From Purshia tridentata (Eukaryota > Streptophyta > Magnoliopsida > Rosales > Rosaceae), in assembly GCA_003254885.1 (NCBI GenBank), contig QANT01009313.1, positions 1 to 22,927 on the forward strand: a stretch of DNA of 22,927 bases, written 5' to 3'. Each line of letters opens with the position of its first letter. The first letter of the stretch is position 1. The notes under the pieces were generated by a model. That model saw only the letters and a list, made by a program, of their open reading frames with translations. It was not told the origin of the DNA and did no database searches. Shown piece after piece: positions 19,986-22,927 of the stretch. A program made the position numbers and the translations under genes.

Positions 19986-22177
19986 TTACATCTGATAGCC
20001 AAAATCTTGATAACCCAATGAGCCACCTTGATTAGGCAAATGACTCTGTGGATTCAAATGTTCCATAGTGGGAGGCTGTTGAGCTTGAACACCAGGTGGA
20101 GGAATCCAATTGCCGTCGGCAGGCACAGATACCAAGTTACCTTCTACAGTGGTTATGTCATGAATGCTTGATCTTTTCCTTTCCTTTTTCACTGAGCTTT
20201 GGCGAAGGAAATACTTCTGGGCATGGCTAGCCACTTGGGTTGGTGTTCTTGACACAACCACATTCCTTGAAATGCTCCTCCAATCACCCTTACCGTATCT
20301 TTTTAGTCCGATTAGAAATAACCTGTTGCAATACAGTAATTAAATCAGCTGCCAAAACCTTATGTCCAAACTAGCAAGCAAAAGTGTAATTTGGTATTAG
20401 GATTTTTCCAACACTGCTGCATCATCTTTAAATCTATTGTAGTGTTGCATAGAACTTTCCACACAGGGAGGGAAAACTATACAGAGAATATAAGCATGTA
20501 ATTGCATCATAAAAAACCAAAAAAACAAAAAAAGATTTATCGTGAGACTAAAGCTACCTATCAATGAACTTTGTCAAAAAGATTCAATTATGAAAACTTA
20601 AACAATTACTTCATAAGCTTGCAATCAAGTGCCGTTAAATTGGAACTCTCTGTCTCTAAAAAATGGCAACTTTACAAGCATTTAATTTTCATTAGATTCT
20701 AGGACCTGTCACTAAACACTAATGTATTTAAATCAACTTTTGTGGGTTTGCAAACAAACTTTTTTTTTTTTTTTTTTAAANCTTAATGACATTCTAAAGC
20801 TTGTATTAAGCGAGAAACACATGCCCCATTTGTTATTCCTTCTGAAAACTATTTTTTGCTTTCACTTTGGAATTTATAGATGAAATAAAGAATAAAATTT
20901 TTAAAAACAGTTTAAGATACCAAACTGCCATTTGAGTTACTTCAACACCCCAACTCAAGAGATTCATTTGCTTGTCTTTTCATCGGTCATCTTAAAAGCC
21001 AAACATCAAATTGTTATGAAATTTTTTTGTCTCAAAAATTTTTTTAGACAAAATACAGAACAGCACTTTCACATATGATTTCAGCAACAAAATCACACTC
21101 TAATTTTAAATAGGGACTTATCGACGCACTATAGGATTAATGAACTGTAAAATTCCCTGTTCAGTTGCCAAGAAAAATTTCATGATATCCAACAAACTTA
21201 AACTACAAAACAGCAATATAGACTCTACTGCATTTCAATAAGCATCGGTTGACAACAATGAAAATGGAGGAAAACTTAGTGAACCAACATTTTGAATAAG
21301 CAAATAAATGCACTGATGTAAGCTAAATACACTTCTCTAGGCTATTTGACTTCAAATTTTGAATTACAATAAACACAAGTTCTTGACCCATTTATCAACT
21401 TCCAAGCAAGAGACCAGGCAAAAGGGAAAAGAAAAGGGTGTGGAGATTGAGAATCAGAAACCAAAAAATAAAAAATAAAAAATTTAAAAAAAGAGCTTCT
21501 TTTTTTTTTTTGGTCTAACCATAGCGTTTCATTGTTGAGAATTCTACACTTCCTAGATACAAAAACAATAAACCCTACAAAACCAAGTTACCATTTTCTT
21601 CGTCCATTTTATATAATCAAAGGATCAATATATATATATATAGCCAAAATACTGTCTCTTTAGGTTGAATTTTCGATTAAACGAAATTCAAAGTAAAACC
21701 CAGAAGTTCAATTTCTTCCCAATTTACTTCTTTTTCTCAGCAACCAAATAAATACTCAAAATTCAAAAAAAAATTTAACACAAATAAATAGAAAGGAAAA
21801 TTGAGAAATTACTTGTGTTCGTCTTCGGTCCAAGGAGTCCCCTTCTTCCTCTCGGGATCGCCGCCATGCTTATTAAGCTTGGACCCAAAAGAGATCTCAC
21901 TGGCGGTGTCCCACCCGGCCATCGAGTCATCAGCATAACTCGGCAACTCCACTCGGCCCGAGTCAATCTCCCGCAAATCGTGAACCAAAGTATCGTAGTG
22001 CTCCAAAACCTCTTGGGTACTCTTGCCCGGCACTTGCTCGGCTATCCTCTCCCACCGATCGGGCAAGTCCTCTGAGAACCGGACCAGCGCATCCTCAAAC
22101 AGCTTGTCCTCAAGCCGAGTCCACAGGGACGCCGACTGAGTCAGACTCGGCCAAGATGGCGGCGTTTCCTGAAACAT
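19986..22177 (-). CDS. MYB-like transcription factor, DIVARICATA/SRM1 type
   Basis: Two exons, 22177-21813 and 20322-19986, join across a 1.49-kb GT-AG intron to give 233 residues. Residues about 16-70 form a first SANT/MYB repeat ([14 protein letters not shown]...[11 protein letters not shown]). Residues about 110-163 form the second, DNA-binding repeat ([21 protein letters not shown]...), which carries the signature SHAQKYF at 154-160. The tail [19 protein letters not shown] is typical of this plant class and includes a likely nuclear localisation signal. These proteins bind TATCCA / GATAAG-like sites and act in floral asymmetry, salt or abscisic acid responses and other processes; the role of this copy is unknown. 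The intron splits the second MYB repeat after His121, within the Lys122 codon, with correct phase. The ATG at 22177 is the first in the leader. An N lies in the intron at 20781. Confidence 0.92.
20323..21812 (-). other. Single intron of the MYB-like gene
   Basis: The intron begins gtaatttc (21812 down) and ends tgcaacag (20323). It is AT-rich with several homopolymers, including a T run at 20760-20777 followed by an N at 20781, and a (TA)n run near 21630-21642. I see no inserted gene or clear transposon. Confidence 0.85.
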
Positions 22178-22301
22178 CAGTGCTGAGATTTTTTTGTTTA
22201 TTGGCTTTTTTGTTTTGCTATGAGTTATGACTGAGGCGAGGAGACTCGGTTTCTTGAAGATTTCGCAAATGGGTTTGGTGGGAGATTCGGAGAGTTTGTA
22301 G

Positions 22302-22308
22302 TTTTATA
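22302..22308 (-). promoter_or_regulatory. TATA box of the MYB-like gene
   Basis: TATAAAA on the minus strand lies about 125 bp before the start codon. It predicts a transcription start near 22275 and a leader of about 100 nt. Confidence 0.55.
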
Positions 22309-22927
22309 GAGGGTTCTTGTGAAAGACAATATTTTTATAATATTTTTAGGTGTTGAGAGGGTCGAAGACCAACTCAGACTTCCAAATGAACACGTTTTTG
22401 CTTTATTTGAGTGTGTTTTACTATTTGTTTAGATGTTTGTTTCGAGTTATACAAGTAGAACGACAAATACATGCGCCTATTTTTTGCTTATTTTTTCGTT
22501 GTTTCAAAGAATCTTAAACTGCGTTAACTAATTGAAATATTTGTTACATTAACTAATTGAAACTTTTTTGGAGTTGGTTTTAAACTTTCTAACTAAAATT
22601 CTTTTCTTTTCACGTCACATGTGATTAGGCGGTTAAATGAAGATTTCGAGAATCTTTTTTTAAAAAGTCATAAATTCTAGTGAATAGAGAGTTTAATATT
22701 TAAGTAATTATGTGAATTTAAGCCATTAATTGAAGATTTAACGAATGTTTAAAATTATCTTAAGATTAATCTAATTGGTGAGGAAGCATGGGTGATATAT
22801 TTAGAATATAAATAAGTTAATTATTCTTTTTTCTACAATGTAATAAAAACAAATTTATAAAACTTATAAATTATTGTATGTCAAAAATCTAATGTTTCAC
22901 AACTAAGAGTGTACAAAAAATTAGGCT
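22309..22927. other. Upstream region of the MYB-like gene
   Basis: AT-rich promoter and spacer DNA without a recognised gene, repeat or element. Confidence 0.5.

Noticed and set aside
21815..22075. Plus-strand frame opposite MYB exon 1
   Set aside because: Antisense shadow of the coding exon.

Overview
This is nuclear DNA from a flowering plant, almost certainly a eudicot. The signs are GT-AG introns in AT-rich DNA, a plant ubiquitin-S27a fusion gene, a germin-like protein, a SHAQKYF-class MYB factor, and a dense mix of plant LTR, SINE, LINE and miniature-transposon remains. The gene sequences and repeat styles look Rosaceae-like to me, but that is an impression and not a proof. Two single N bases (3349 and 20781) sit in or beside T runs, so this is a draft-quality assembly.

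Layout. 1-548 is the start of an LTR on the minus strand, rich in CGAAATTTCG palindromes. 659 to about 3399 is a long, apparently solo LTR on the plus strand. Between their facing TG ends lies a 103-bp copy of the 5' region of the next gene. That gene (3658-5636, +, eight exons) encodes a 292-residue multi-pass membrane protein of a plant family related to rolling-stone-like proteins. A small foldback element (5766-5958) and an 86-codon minus-strand ORF (6301-6561) follow. About 1.9 kb without a recognised gene leads to the intact ubiquitin/40S ribosomal protein S27a gene (8460-8930, -). Directly upstream of it is a 251-bp tandem duplication carrying its promoter, leader and first 33 codons.

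10271-12341 looks like a 2.1-kb non-autonomous DNA transposon with long degenerate terminal inverted repeats and possibly a captured gene 5' end. 12342-16160 is gene-poor, with a hairpin, a degraded (CCA)n tract and a second copy of the foldback element (15245-15480). 16272-16907 (+) is an intronless germin-like gene that has lost two of its four expected metal ligands. A clean tRNA-derived SINE with 16-bp target duplications (17716-17952), a LINE RNase H fossil (about 18265-18625) and a 40-bp tandem duplication follow. The window ends with a two-exon minus-strand gene (22177-19986) for a 233-residue MYB-like factor of the DIVARICATA/SRM1 type.

The genes are unrelated housekeeping, secreted, membrane and regulatory functions and form no pathway or cluster. 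I found no new multi-gene system. The most notable observations are the ubiquitin-S27a promoter duplication, which leaves a truncated ubiquitin ORF upstream of the real gene; the germin-like protein with lost metal ligands; the 103-bp promoter duplication at the head-to-head LTRs; and a foldback transposon family built from 11-bp units.
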